From contig NZ_AKJZ01000022.1 in NCBI RefSeq assembly GCF_000282055.1, positions 1 to 64,000 of the forward strand: 64,000 bases of DNA, given 5' to 3'. This DNA is from Flavobacterium sp. CF136. Lineage in GTDB: Bacteria > Bacteroidota > Bacteroidia > Flavobacteriales > Flavobacteriaceae. Shown piece after piece: positions 43,625 through 52,843 of this stretch; position 1 is the stretch's first letter, and each line of letters begins with the position of its first letter. The translations under genes and the position numbers were made by a program. The notes below the pieces were generated by a model. The model saw only the letters and a program-made list of their open reading frames with translations, was not told the origin of the DNA and did not search any database.

Positions 43625-44114
43625 AATTCATAATAGTTTCTATCGTCACAGTCATTGCACCTGCTCCTTTGCTTTTGGTAATCTCCATGAAAGCCCTTTT
43701 TGACAAATCTATTTCTCTTGTTTTTACAAATGGTCCCCTATCCGTTATTTTGACGATAACAAATTTTCCATTGGCTTCATTTGTTACTTTTACTCTTGTG
43801 CCAAAAGGGAGTTTTTTATGGGCAGCTGTATATTTATTATTGTTAAATCTGCTTCCATCTGCAGTTTTTCTACCATTAAAACGATCATGATAGTAAGAAG
43901 CATGAGCTGACTTTTTATAAAGTTTTAATTTTAAACCCTTAACACTAAAAATAGAATCTGTTTCGGGAGTAGTGAAGATTTTTGATTTATCCGTTTTTAA
44001 AGTATCCTGAGCAGGTTTACCTTCAATTGGTTTACTCTGGCTCATCACATAGGTAAAGCAACTTAATAAAGTTACTGAAAGAATAGAGAGTAAAATCTTT
44101 TTTTTATGCCTCAT
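43623..44114 (-). CDS. rlpA: RlpA-like double-psi beta-barrel protein
   Basis: A 163-residue exported protein: signal peptide/anchor ([25 protein letters not shown]) then a double-psi beta-barrel RlpA domain with [35 protein letters not shown] and [17 protein letters not shown]. RlpA proteins are septal-ring lytic transglycosylases that cut peptidoglycan lacking stem peptides. No C-terminal SPOR domain is present, so septal targeting is uncertain. The C in LLSCF could be a lipobox (LLSC, about residue 19). It is convergent with DinB. Confidence 0.87.
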   Translation of the reverse strand: MRHKKKILLSILSVTLLSCFTYVMSQSKPIEGKPAQDTLKTDKSKIFTTPETDSIFSVKGLKLKLYKKSAHASYYHDRFNGRKTADGSRFNNNKYTAAHKKLPFGTRVKVTNEANGKFVIVKITDRGPFVKTREIDLSKRAFMEITKSKGAGAMTVTIETIMN

Positions 44115-44165
44115 AAGTTATTTTTTTTCAGACTTGGGGAGTTTGTACAAATAATATGCCGAGAT

Positions 44166-44190
44166 AAAAAAAGCCCCGTAACAGGGCTTA
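44166..44190 (-). terminator. Terminator of the 44202 membrane protein gene
   Basis: AAGCCC..GGGCTT hairpin (44171-44189) followed on the minus strand by seven T. It lies 12 bp after the stop codon. Confidence 0.75.
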
Positions 44191-44201
44191 TTTTGGTATT
44201 T

Positions 44202-44621
44202 TTAGAACCATAAGTTCCATGGTATTCTGCTTAAAATAAGCAGTAACCCTAATCCGTAGAAAATAGCAAATGTTTTAAACTTTGCTTCGCTATTGATTAG
44301 TTTCTTATGTTTTGACCATCCGATTGTTATTAAAACGATGGCAATTATATTAATTAATGGGTGTTCCAATGAAGTAAGTCTATAATCTGCGGACATTTGG
44401 CCTAAAACCGCAAATCCTTTTGGAGAAACAAAATAAAGGATCAATCCAATTAGTAATTGTGTATGTGTTCCGATTAAAGCAAATAATGCAATTTTACGGT
44501 CTTTAGCAGTAAATTCTTTTTTGGATGTAAAACCAAGAATAGCATTTACAACGGCAATTAATAAAACTAACAATGCCAAATAAGCCCATCCGGAGTGGAG
44601 TTTTTGAATAAAATGGTACAT
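44202..44621 (-). CDS. Small four-helix membrane protein (cytochrome b-like)
   Basis: A 139-residue inner membrane protein with four hydrophobic segments (about 11-28, 45-63, 86-103 and 118-135). Conserved-looking polar features are His9 (KLHSGWAY), His53 (GTHTQLL) and His87 (LEHPLINI), with IPWNLWF at the end. Histidines in membrane helices recall di-heme cytochrome b families, but this is not proof. It has a -7 box TATATTTG at 44645-44652, immediately after the terminator of the TonB receptor gene. Function unknown. Confidence 0.72.
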   Translation of the reverse strand: MYHFIQKLHSGWAYLALLVLLIAVVNAILGFTSKKEFTAKDRKIALFALIGTHTQLLIGLILYFVSPKGFAVLGQMSADYRLTSLEHPLINIIAIVLITIGWSKHKKLINSEAKFKTFAIFYGLGLLLILSRIPWNLWF

Positions 44622-44644
44622 AAATTATTTTTTTGTTTGAAAAC

Positions 44645-44652
44645 AAATATAG
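44645..44652 (-). promoter_or_regulatory. Putative -7 box of the 44202 gene
   Basis: TATATTTG matches TAnnTTTG, about 24 nt upstream of the ATG at 44621. It sits just after the TonB receptor terminator. No clear -33 TTTG. Confidence 0.45.
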
Positions 44653-44665
44653 CAAAAAAGGTTAT

Positions 44666-44704
44666 AAAAAAACGGCATTAGACTAAAAGTCAATGCCGTT
44701 TTTA
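44666..44704 (-). terminator. Terminator of the TonB receptor gene
   Basis: AAAACGGCATTAGACT (44670-44685) pairs with AGTCAATGCCGTTTTT (44689-44704) with one bulge, followed by a minus-strand T run. Confidence 0.85.
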
Positions 44705-44726
44705 TTATTTATTTAGATTCTAAATT

Positions 44727-47477
44727 TTAGAAATCGTAACGTAATGCGAAGTTCCATGTTCTACCAAATCCAAAGTATACCTGATTGGTAGTAGCGATAC
44801 CTTTATATGTTGTAACAGTTGGGACATCAGCTGCAAATATGTTTGTTTTTGCTTCTGCAATGTAAGTATAATCAAACACGTTGTTTACATTTAATCTAAA
44901 TCCTACTGAATTACTTTTGTTTTTTCCTACTAATAATTTATAAGATAAACCAGCATCAGCTGTACCATAAGAAGGTAGTTGTAATGCACCTTTATTATTT
45001 TCAGCAGTAAATGTTCCTGGAGAGATTGCAGCATACAGTTTATCATAATAGTTGTAGTTTGCGTCAACACTAAAACGTGGAACAATTTCGTAGGTTGCTC
45101 CTAAAGCAGCTGTTGTTTGAGCAGCATCACCAACTCTTACACCATCAAGATATAATGTTGTAGCAGTTCCTCCACCAATAGGATTGTTTCCTGAATCGTA
45201 ACGGTTACTTGTACTTGTCCCTTCATATTGCCAATCCCCGATCGAGACCATACCAGTAAGAGTAAGATTACTAAGTACTTTAGCAGTAGCATCAAACTCA
45301 ATACCTGAGTGGATTTCTGTAATTCCAGAGAAATCATAATAACCTCCTGGGTTATCAGTTGCTCCATCATTAGATCTTTGGTACCTGTCTTTCCATGAAA
45401 TACGATACAAGTTTAAGTTTGCAGCAAAAATTCCTGTACGTAATCCATAACCAGCTTCAATGGCGAAGATCTTTTCGTTTGTTAAATTACCATTTACTAA
45501 AGACGCGTTATTTGGATAAACTGCGTTAAAGAAAGGTTGTTTAGAGTAGTATCCACTATTAACGAATACATTATGGTGCTCATTGATGTTATAGTTAACA
45601 CCACCTTTTACGTTACCACCAAGGATATTTTCGTAATCTGTACTAGACAATGGATTTGAAGACAAGTATTTGAAGTAATCAACTCTTTTAAATCCTTGTT
45701 GAGAAAGTGCTCCTTGAACGAATGCTGTAAATTTATCTGTAGAATACTCTAATTGAGTAAATCCACCATACCATCTTACGTCACCATCATTGTAGAAGTT
45801 GATTTTTTCTTCTTTATCTGTACTTTTGAATACATTCCAAGCAGGATAAGTAGAATATGTATTTGTTAGAACTCTACCTGGATTGTTCGCATCAAAATTA
45901 TCAATGAATGAATCTGCTCCTAGTAGATTGTTTAAGTTTTGGTAGTGAATACCTTTGTATCCTCTTACATCAATTCCTAAATCCCAAGTTAAATGCTCCG
46001 AGAATTTTTTGTTAAAGTTTACAATTGCTCCATACCAGTTGTGTGAGTTAACTGATGAAATTTGAGAAATACCAGTTGTTGAATTTGTTAAATTCCCAGT
46101 ACTTGAGCTGTTTTGAAATTGACCACTTGTACCATTAGTTGTACGTGTATAGTTAGTTCCGTTAATGTTCACAGTTTGGCCTGAATTGTAAGCAACAATT
46201 TTATCAAAATCAACTAAACCTTCAGCAGTTCTAAATGCATTATTTGCATAGTTAAAACCTCTAATACCACCTGCTCCTCTAGAACCTCCTCCACGTCCGA
46301 AAGAAACATAAGCTACAGTTGATAATTTTGAAGTTTCATTAATTTTATAATCCCAATTTAATGAGATTACTGGCTTGTGGTAATAATTTCTTACCATGTT
46401 AAATGATTCTCCATTTTTATAACCCCAATCAGAGTTGTATTTAATGTTTGGATCAGATTCTGAACCATATTTTTGATACTGAGCTATGGTTATAAATGTA
46501 TTTCTTTGATCGTGCCATTGTGGAGCACCAGTCACTGTTAATTGGAAATCGTGTTTGTTGTTTTTTGTAGCATAACCAAGAGCTATATAGTAGTTATCTC
46601 CGTTAAATTGAGTTCCGTCAACATATCCATCGCCTTGAGTGTGGCTAAATAAAACTGATGCAGACAATCCGCTGTCTAATTTTCCTGTATTGTAAGAAAC
46701 GTTAGACTTGAAGAAATTATCATTACCAAAAGAAGTACCAACTGTACCACCTTGCTTCAAATCAGAAGCTTTAGTTACATAGTTCATAGTACCTCCAACA
46801 GAAGCAATAGCTAATTTTGAAGATCCCAGACCTCTTTGTACCTGTATGAAAGAAGTAACATCAGATAAACCAGCCCAGTTACTCCAATATACGGCTCCGT
46901 TTTCCATATCGTTCACTGGCATACCGTTTACCATTACAGCTACATTGTTTTGGCTAAATCCACGAACTGTAATTCTAGAATCTCCAAAACCACCACCAGA
47001 TTTAGTTACATAAACAGACGGAGTGCTTTTTAACATTTCAGGAATCTCCTGGTTTCCTAATTTTGCCTGAATTTCAGCTGCTCTAATAGTAGAAACTGCA
47101 ACTGGTGTTTTACGGTCTTTTGCAATATCCACTGTTGTACTTTTTACTACAATTTCGCTTAGTTCGTTTGAGTTTGAAGCTAAGACGATTGTTCCTAAAT
47201 TAGTAGTAGATCCATTAGATACTGAAAATTTTACAGTTTGGCTTTGATAACCTAAAAAAGAAATAACGATTTCTCCTGTACTAGTTGATGCATTGAGAGT
47301 AAATTTACCATCAAAATCTGTAGAAGTAGCTGTCGTAGATCCTTTAATCACTACGTTTGCTCCCGGCAATGAACCAATGCCGTCTGTAATCATACCAGTA
47401 ATTTTACCTTGAGAAAATACGGTTGAAACTATCATAAACAATAGTCCTGTAAGTAACCAATTTTTCATTGTCTTCAT
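44727..47477 (-). CDS. TonB-dependent outer membrane receptor, carboxypeptidase-regulatory type
   Basis: A 916-residue receptor. Signal peptide (to about residue 23), then a carboxypeptidase D regulatory-like domain (about 24-105; GKITGMITDGIGSLPGANV and VISFLGYQSQTV), a plug domain (about 120-240; PVAVSTIRAAEIQ, ITVRGFSQNNVAVMVNGMPVND) and a 22-strand-type barrel ending in FALRYDF, an outer-membrane C-terminal signal. There is no SusD-like gene beside it, so this is not a standard polysaccharide utilisation locus; its ligand is unknown. It is flanked by a terminator on each side and has a -7 box at 47503-47510, so it is transcribed alone. Confidence 0.93.
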   Translation of the reverse strand: MKTMKNWLLTGLLFMIVSTVFSQGKITGMITDGIGSLPGANVVIKGSTTATSTDFDGKFTLNASTSTGEIVISFLGYQSQTVKFSVSNGSTTNLGTIVLASNSNELSEIVVKSTTVDIAKDRKTPVAVSTIRAAEIQAKLGNQEIPEMLKSTPSVYVTKSGGGFGDSRITVRGFSQNNVAVMVNGMPVNDMENGAVYWSNWAGLSDVTSFIQVQRGLGSSKLAIASVGGTMNYVTKASDLKQGGTVGTSFGNDNFFKSNVSYNTGKLDSGLSASVLFSHTQGDGYVDGTQFNGDNYYIALGYATKNNKHDFQLTVTGAPQWHDQRNTFITIAQYQKYGSESDPNIKYNSDWGYKNGESFNMVRNYYHKPVISLNWDYKINETSKLSTVAYVSFGRGGGSRGAGGIRGFNYANNAFRTAEGLVDFDKIVAYNSGQTVNINGTNYTRTTNGTSGQFQNSSSTGNLTNSTTGISQISSVNSHNWYGAIVNFNKKFSEHLTWDLGIDVRGYKGIHYQNLNNLLGADSFIDNFDANNPGRVLTNTYSTYPAWNVFKSTDKEEKINFYNDGDVRWYGGFTQLEYSTDKFTAFVQGALSQQGFKRVDYFKYLSSNPLSSTDYENILGGNVKGGVNYNINEHHNVFVNSGYYSKQPFFNAVYPNNASLVNGNLTNEKIFAIEAGYGLRTGIFAANLNLYRISWKDRYQRSNDGATDNPGGYYDFSGITEIHSGIEFDATAKVLSNLTLTGMVSIGDWQYEGTSTSNRYDSGNNPIGGGTATTLYLDGVRVGDAAQTTAALGATYEIVPRFSVDANYNYYDKLYAAISPGTFTAENNKGALQLPSYGTADAGLSYKLLVGKNKSNSVGFRLNVNNVFDYTYIAEAKTNIFAADVPTVTTYKGIATTNQVYFGFGRTWNFALRYDF

Positions 47478-47502
47478 TTATTTGTTAGTTTATTGTTTTT
47501 GG

Positions 47503-47510
47503 CAAAATTA
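47503..47510 (-). promoter_or_regulatory. Putative -7 box of the TonB receptor gene
   Basis: TAATTTTG fits TAnnTTTG about 26 nt before the ATG at 47477. The 316-bp gap 47478-47793 contains this box, AT-rich sequence and the pgi terminator (47732-47765); nothing else is recognisable. Confidence 0.4.
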
Positions 47511-47731
47511 TAACAAATTAACCAGATAGTGTTATCAAAATGTTAAGAAAAACAAGTTTTATTTATTGTACTGCGTATTAAAACGATTTTTTCTTTTTTC
47601 TTTAAATAAAATAATGATTTTTTAAATTTAGACGCCTATATTTTGTTAAAATCATAATAATCTTTACAGTAAAGTAGTCTTAAACTTTCAAATATTAATG
47701 TTTTATAGGGCGTTACAGGGTGTTTTATACG

Positions 47732-47765
47732 AAAAAACGCCTTAATTTTTCAAAATCAAGGCGTT
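47732..47765 (-). terminator. Terminator of pgi
   Basis: AAAAAACGCCTTAATTTT (47732-47749) pairs with AAAATCAAGGCGTT (47752-47765) with one mismatch, then a T run on the minus strand. Confidence 0.8.
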
Positions 47766-47793
47766 GCAATTTTATCAAAAGAAAAACTAATTT

Positions 47794-49437
47794 TTATTTA
47801 TTTCTTAAAAAATGATTTAATAAAAATGAAGTTGAACTATCGTGACTTTTTATTGTTTTTGTATTAATTTCTTCTAAAATAGAATTGGCCAATTGTTTTC
47901 CTAATTCCACTCCCCATTGATCATAACTGAAGATATTCCAGATAATTCCCTGAACAAAGATCTTGTGTTCATACAAAGCTATTAAAGACCCTAAGCTTTT
48001 AGGAGTCAGTTTTTGAATCAAAATTGTATTGGTTGGTTTGTTTCCTGTAAAAACTTTAAAAGGCAATAAGTAAGAAGCTTTTTCAGCAGACAATCCTTGT
48101 TTGTCGAATTCTGCCTGAACCTGAGCTGCAGTTTTTCCGTTCATCAAAGCTTCTGTCTGGGCAAAAAAGTTTGACATCAATTTATCGTGATGATCGTCAT
48201 TTCCGTATAATGGTTTTACAAATCCAATGAAATCAGTCGGGATTAATTTTGTCCCCTGGTGAATCAATTGAAAAAATGCATGCTGTGAATTTGTTCCCGG
48301 CTCTCCCCAAATAATAGTCCCCGTTTGGTAGTTTACAGGTTTTCCGTCACGACCAACACTTTTTCCGTTACTTTCCATAGTCGCCTGTTGTAAATAAGGG
48401 GCTAATTTTTGTAAATATTGTGTGTACGGAATCAAAGCTTCGCTTTCAGCACCAAAGAAATTATTATACCAAACACTCAATAAAGCTAAAGTTACAGGAA
48501 TATTTTGATCGAATTCAGCCGATTTAAAATGCTCATCCATTTCATTAGCACCTTTTAATAATTCATTATAATTATCAAAACCAATGGCTAACGCAATGCT
48601 TAAACCAACTGCACTCCATAATGAGAATCTTCCTCCAACCCAATCCCACATAGGGAAAACGTTATCAGGATCAATACCGAATTCTGTTACTTTTTGAATA
48701 TTAGTTGAAACTGCAACAAAGTGTTTTGCAATATCTTCCTGTTTTGCTGATTTCAGAAACCATTCTTTGATTGTTTCAGAATTCGTTAATGTTTCCTGAG
48801 TCGTAAATGTTTTTGAAACAATCAGAAAAAGAGTTGTTTCAGGATTTAATTTTTTGATTACTTCATTTACGTGGTCACCATCAACATTCGAAACAAAATG
48901 CACATTTAGGTGATTCTTGTAAAATTGCAATGCTTCAACAGCCATAACCGGTCCAAGGTCAGAACCTCCGATACCAATATTTACAACATCAGTAAAAGCT
49001 TTTCCAGTGAAACCTTTTCTTTCTCCCGAAATGACTTCGTTTGTGAAATTTTTAATTTTATTTTTTACTTCGTAAACTTCCGGAATTACATTCTCTCCGT
49101 CTACTTTTATAACTGCAGATTCCGGTGCACGTAAAGCAGTATGAAGTACAGCTCTGTTTTCCGTCTGGTTGATTATTTCACCTCCAAAATAATCAGCAAT
49201 AGCGCTTTTCAATCCAATAGCATTTGCTAATTCTAATAAAAGCGAAATAGTTTCCTGGCTAATATTATTTTTAGAATAATCTACTAAAAAGTCATTCCAT
49301 TGTAAATTGAATTTCTCAACACGGGCATTGTCCTGTTGAAATAATTCCTGTATCGTAGTTGCGTGAGTTGCGTTATAGTGATTTTGCAGATTTTTCCACG
49401 CTTCCGTTCCGGTTGGATTTGTTGTATTTAAAGCCAT
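47794..49437 (-). CDS. pgi: Glucose-6-phosphate isomerase
   Basis: A 547-residue cytoplasmic enzyme interconverting glucose 6-phosphate and fructose 6-phosphate. Seen: the family signature [17 protein letters not shown] near 148, [12 protein letters not shown] near 207, [15 protein letters not shown] near 265, and [18 protein letters not shown] (catalytic His about 390) plus [13 protein letters not shown]. The full-length domain is present. Putative -7 box TATTTTTG at 49473-49480. Transcribed alone by its own terminator. Confidence 0.97.
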   Translation of the reverse strand: MALNTTNPTGTEAWKNLQNHYNATHATTIQELFQQDNARVEKFNLQWNDFLVDYSKNNISQETISLLLELANAIGLKSAIADYFGGEIINQTENRAVLHTALRAPESAVIKVDGENVIPEVYEVKNKIKNFTNEVISGERKGFTGKAFTDVVNIGIGGSDLGPVMAVEALQFYKNHLNVHFVSNVDGDHVNEVIKKLNPETTLFLIVSKTFTTQETLTNSETIKEWFLKSAKQEDIAKHFVAVSTNIQKVTEFGIDPDNVFPMWDWVGGRFSLWSAVGLSIALAIGFDNYNELLKGANEMDEHFKSAEFDQNIPVTLALLSVWYNNFFGAESEALIPYTQYLQKLAPYLQQATMESNGKSVGRDGKPVNYQTGTIIWGEPGTNSQHAFFQLIHQGTKLIPTDFIGFVKPLYGNDDHHDKLMSNFFAQTEALMNGKTAAQVQAEFDKQGLSAEKASYLLPFKVFTGNKPTNTILIQKLTPKSLGSLIALYEHKIFVQGIIWNIFSYDQWGVELGKQLANSILEEINTKTIKSHDSSTSFLLNHFLRNK

Positions 49438-49472
49438 TTTTTATCTAATATTGTTTTTGTTTTTTTGAAATA

Positions 49473-49480
49473 CAAAAATA
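49473..49480 (-). promoter_or_regulatory. Putative -7 box of pgi
   Basis: TATTTTTG fits TAnnTTTG, about 36 nt upstream of the ATG at 49437. No matched -33 box. Confidence 0.35.
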
Positions 49481-49555
49481 CTGAAATTAGTTTTAATAGG
49501 GTATTGCTTCACGATTATATAACAAATAGTTACGAAAACGTTTTATGAATTTTCA

Positions 49556-50059
49556 TCACAATTTTTTCCAGACAACTTCTGCAGTTACTAATTTCCCCCC
49601 TTGTGTTGTATTGGTTACAACATATTTTAGTTCATTATCTATAAATGTATAAAATCTCTTTTGAATGGTTCCTTCCCAATTAGGAAACGACGCGGTTTCT
49701 ATTTTAAAAGTAATCGTCTGATTTGTTTCATCAATTTCATATTTTCCAAAATGCGAATTAGAGCCTTGAACAATAGATGCATTTTCTTCGGGCGTGCATT
49801 TATTTTTATCTCCCGAAATTATTTTTGCCCTTTTATTTTTATAAATCTGAATTGCATAATTTCCTTTTTCATCAAAAAACAAACTGCCTTTTGGATTTGT
49901 TCCGTACGGAAATGTTTTCGTGCCGTCTGTTTCAGAATTTTCAACAGAAACTAATGTCCATAATCCTGTTGTTTTTGAAGCTATTAGTTTGTCTGATTTT
50001 TGTGCAACAACAAAATTTGTAATTAGCAATGCTATTATATAGGTTTTTAGATTTTTCAT
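49556..50059 (-). CDS. Exported lipocalin-like protein
   Basis: A 167-residue protein with a signal peptide (MKNLKTYIIALLITNFVVAQ) and a beta-barrel-like body. The pattern TTGLWTLVSVENSETDGTK, KGSLFFDEKGNYAIQI, HFGKYEIDETNQTITFKIETASFP and FYTFIDNELKYVVTN is typical of lipocalin-like (DUF4488/lipocalin_5) domains that bind small hydrophobic molecules. It is 11 bp downstream of the SDR gene on the same strand, so both are likely cotranscribed and possibly controlled by the divergent AraC regulator. The ligand is unknown. Confidence 0.77.
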   Translation of the reverse strand: MKNLKTYIIALLITNFVVAQKSDKLIASKTTGLWTLVSVENSETDGTKTFPYGTNPKGSLFFDEKGNYAIQIYKNKRAKIISGDKNKCTPEENASIVQGSNSHFGKYEIDETNQTITFKIETASFPNWEGTIQKRFYTFIDNELKYVVTNTTQGGKLVTAEVVWKKL

Positions 50060-50069
50060 TTTTAGAAAT

Positions 50070-50630
50070 TTAATAGTTTACTTTGATGATTTCTCCATTG
50101 ATGGAACTTTCAACACTTTTTAAATAAGCATTAACCAAATCATTTACCGGAATATCTGAAACTTTTCCCGGGCTTATTGCGTTTATCCGAATGCCTCTTT
50201 CCAGTTCCAATGAAGCTGCAAGAACAAAACTGTTGATTCCGCCATTTACAATTGCTTTTGCCGAATTGTTTTTCACCGGTTTGTCTCCCATTTTTCCTGA
50301 TGTTAAAGTAAATGAGCCATTATCATTTAAATATTTTTGACCCACTAAAACCAGATTAGCCTGTCCCAATAATTTGTTTTTAATGCCAATATTTAATTTT
50401 TCTTCGTCAAGCGAAAGCAAATCACCAGTAAAACAATCTCCTGCGACACATATACAAGCATCGATATTTTTAATTTCTTTGAATAATTTTTTGATTGAAT
50501 TTATATCCGATAAATCTATTTGTAAATCACCACTATTTCTCCCGGCTGAAATAATTTCATGATTTTTAGCAAAAGCAGGTTTTAATATTTTACCGATTTC
50601 GCCGTTTCCTCCAATTAATAGTATTTTCAT
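50070..50630 (-). CDS. Short-chain dehydrogenase-like NAD(P)-binding protein
   Basis: A 186-residue shortened SDR. The Rossmann N-terminus is IGGNGEIGKIL (GxxGxxG-like) near 6-16, followed by DLSDINSIKKLF and CVAGDCFTG where NNAG usually stands. The catalytic region is reduced: TLTSGKMGDKP and a lysine in AKAIVNGGINSF but no YxxxK. It resembles the small atypical SDRs that accompany AraC regulators. With the missing catalytic Tyr, oxidoreductase activity is uncertain. It is 11 bp upstream of the lipocalin-like gene and divergent from AraC. A -7 box TAATTTTG lies at 50658-50665 (minus strand). Confidence 0.8.
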   Translation of the reverse strand: MKILLIGGNGEIGKILKPAFAKNHEIISAGRNSGDLQIDLSDINSIKKLFKEIKNIDACICVAGDCFTGDLLSLDEEKLNIGIKNKLLGQANLVLVGQKYLNDNGSFTLTSGKMGDKPVKNNSAKAIVNGGINSFVLAASLELERGIRINAISPGKVSDIPVNDLVNAYLKSVESSINGEIIKVNY

Positions 50631-50723
50631 TTTGTATTTTTTAATTTGTTATTGATACAAAATTAGAGCGTTAGCATCCGTTGAAAATTGTACTTATTAG
50701 CACTAAAATTGTATTTTAGCATT

Positions 50724-51569
50724 ATGACAGATAAAAACCTATATCTTCCTTTTGAAGTTGATTTTAAGGAGTTGGAAAAGTTTCCGAAAATAACCAGGAA
50801 AAACAATTTCTTTGAATTGATATACGTTGTTGATGGAACCGGAATTCAGATTATTAATGATAATAAATTTCATTACCGGAAAGGAAATCTGTTTCTTATT
50901 ACACCACAGGATATTCATTCGTTTGAAATTTTAACTCCAACGAAATTCTTTTTTCTTCGTTTTAATGAATATTATATTAAAACAAATTCTCAAAACGGAC
51001 AAATGGAAACGGTTCTTAGAATGGAATATATTTTACAGAATGCAAGCCATCGCCCGGGTTGCATATTGAAGAATAAAATTGATAAACCATTAATTGCATC
51101 ACTTATTGAGAGTATAATAAACGAACAGATTAATCAGCAAATTTATCATCAGAAAGTAACGGAGCAAATCGTAAACACAATAATTACTGTTGTTGCCAGA
51201 AATATAGCCTTAAAATTGCCAAAGAATATTAAGGAAACGACAGGAGAAATGGTGCTCGAAATATTGCATTACATTCAAGAGAATATTTATGATCCTAAAC
51301 AATTAAAAGCGGAGATAATAAGTGAACATTTTAATATTTCTCTTCATTATCTAGGGAAGTATTTTAAAAAACAAACCGGCGAAACGTTACAAGAATACAT
51401 CTCCAATTATAAATTAAGATTAATCGAAGCCCGACTTTTAAATAGTGATATGCGTATCAATGAAATAGCAGATGAGCTCAACTTTTCAGACGAAAGTCAT
51501 CTTAATAAAGTTTTCAGAAAACATAAAGGAATGAATCCTTCTGAATTTAGAAAGAAGTTTGTTAAATAA
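50724..51569 (+). CDS. AraC-family transcriptional regulator
   Basis: A 281-residue regulator from the ATG at 50724 (an in-frame TTG at 50688 would add 12 residues). The N-terminus is a cupin-like sensing domain (ELIYVVDGTGIQIINDNKF, KGNLFLITPQDIHSFEIL). The last 95 residues contain two AraC helix-turn-helix motifs: ISEHFNISLHYLGKYFKKQTG and INEIADELNFSDESHLNKVFRKHKGMNPSEFR. It is divergent from the SDR/lipocalin pair across about 93 bp, the usual layout for a regulator with its targets. The inducer is unknown. Confidence 0.92.
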   Translation: MTDKNLYLPFEVDFKELEKFPKITRKNNFFELIYVVDGTGIQIINDNKFHYRKGNLFLITPQDIHSFEILTPTKFFFLRFNEYYIKTNSQNGQMETVLRMEYILQNASHRPGCILKNKIDKPLIASLIESIINEQINQQIYHQKVTEQIVNTIITVVARNIALKLPKNIKETTGEMVLEILHYIQENIYDPKQLKAEIISEHFNISLHYLGKYFKKQTGETLQEYISNYKLRLIEARLLNSDMRINEIADELNFSDESHLNKVFRKHKGMNPSEFRKKFVK

Positions 51570-51598
51570 TTTTTTGGCTCTTTCAGAATTTTGAAATT

Positions 51599-52819
51599 CT
51601 ACAAATTCCCAATACTGTCCAATTCTCTTTTTAAAGGTTCTATTTTGTTTTCGAAACGATTTTTATCATTACCCGTTAAAGATTCTCCCGTTGGTAAATT
51701 GAGACGAAGCGCATCTACCTGAATTCCGTTTTTCCAGAAGCGGTAGCAAACATGCGGTCCCGAAGCTAATCCGGTACTGCCTACTAATCCTATTTTTTGC
51801 CCTTGGGTAACACGCTGGCCACGACGTACCAAAATTCTGGACATGTGTAAATATTGTGTAGAATAGGTACCATTGTGTTTCACTTTCACAAAATTTCCGT
51901 TTCCTGCGGTATATCCTGTTGCTTCTACAACTCCGGAAGCGGTAGTAGAAATCGGTGTCCCTGTTGGTGCAGCATAATCAGTTCCTTTGTGTGCTTTCCA
52001 GGTATGTTGTACAGGATGAAATCTGTTCATTGTAAATCTCGATGTGATTCGGCTGAATTTAATCGGTGATTTTAAGAAAAAGTTTTTCAGCGTTTTCCCT
52101 TCATCATCATAATATTCTATTTTACCGGACAGTGTATCTTTCTCGAATGGGAAAGCATATATAATTTTTCCCTTATACTCAAAAAATGCAGCTTCAAGAT
52201 CTTCAACACCATCATAAGTCTTACCATTTATAAAACGCTCGGTAAAAATTAATCCGTAACGATCTCCTTTTTTAAGTTTAAAGAAATCGATAGACCACGA
52301 AAACACTTTAGTAATCCTGTTTGCAAGAGCTGCTTCAACACTATTATTTCCTAAAGTTTCCGAGAGTGAGCTTTTTAAGACACCTCCAATTATTTTTCGC
52401 TTTAACGTAACTGGTTTTACTTTTTTGTAAGCTGTTGCAAGACTATCCCTAAAATCTACAACATAATAAGTAAGTGCATCTGGCTGATAAATAAAAACCT
52501 GTAGTTTATTGGTTTTATTTTTTGACCTAAGAATCGTATAAGGTTTATTGTATCGAATAGTTCTTACATTAAAAGAATCTTTTACCTGCTCAACAATATC
52601 ATAAACCTGTTTGTTCCCAATATTTTGACTTTGGATAATTGACCCGAAAGAATCTCCCTTTTTTACAGTATCCTGAACAACATTAAAATCAGCGTAATTA
52701 AAGCCAAAATCTATTTTTTTAGTCTTTGGTTTGGCAATTTTGATTTCAACTTTTTCTTCCGTTTTTTTACATGAAAATATTGAAAACAATACTATTAAAA
52801 TTACGATTGCTTTTTTCAA
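51599..52819 (-). CDS. M23-family peptidoglycan endopeptidase lipoprotein
   Basis: A 406-residue lipoprotein: leader MKKAIVILIVLFSIF with lipobox FSC (Cys17). After an OapA/LysM-like linker region (about 45-240; GDSFGSIIQSQNIGNKQVYDI) comes a LytM/M23 domain (about 270-370) with zinc ligands in HKGTDYAAP, the HxH of YLHMSRI region and GPHVCYRFW. This is a cell-wall-cleaving or -binding enzyme of the outer membrane side. The full metal-ligand set looks complete, so activity is likely. It is 24 bp downstream of the tryptophan dioxygenase-like gene on the same strand; the functional link is unclear. Confidence 0.9.
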   Translation of the reverse strand: MKKAIVILIVLFSIFSCKKTEEKVEIKIAKPKTKKIDFGFNYADFNVVQDTVKKGDSFGSIIQSQNIGNKQVYDIVEQVKDSFNVRTIRYNKPYTILRSKNKTNKLQVFIYQPDALTYYVVDFRDSLATAYKKVKPVTLKRKIIGGVLKSSLSETLGNNSVEAALANRITKVFSWSIDFFKLKKGDRYGLIFTERFINGKTYDGVEDLEAAFFEYKGKIIYAFPFEKDTLSGKIEYYDDEGKTLKNFFLKSPIKFSRITSRFTMNRFHPVQHTWKAHKGTDYAAPTGTPISTTASGVVEATGYTAGNGNFVKVKHNGTYSTQYLHMSRILVRRGQRVTQGQKIGLVGSTGLASGPHVCYRFWKNGIQVDALRLNLPTGESLTGNDKNRFENKIEPLKRELDSIGNL

Positions 52820-52843
52820 ACTTTTAAATTTTTTACTGGAAAA

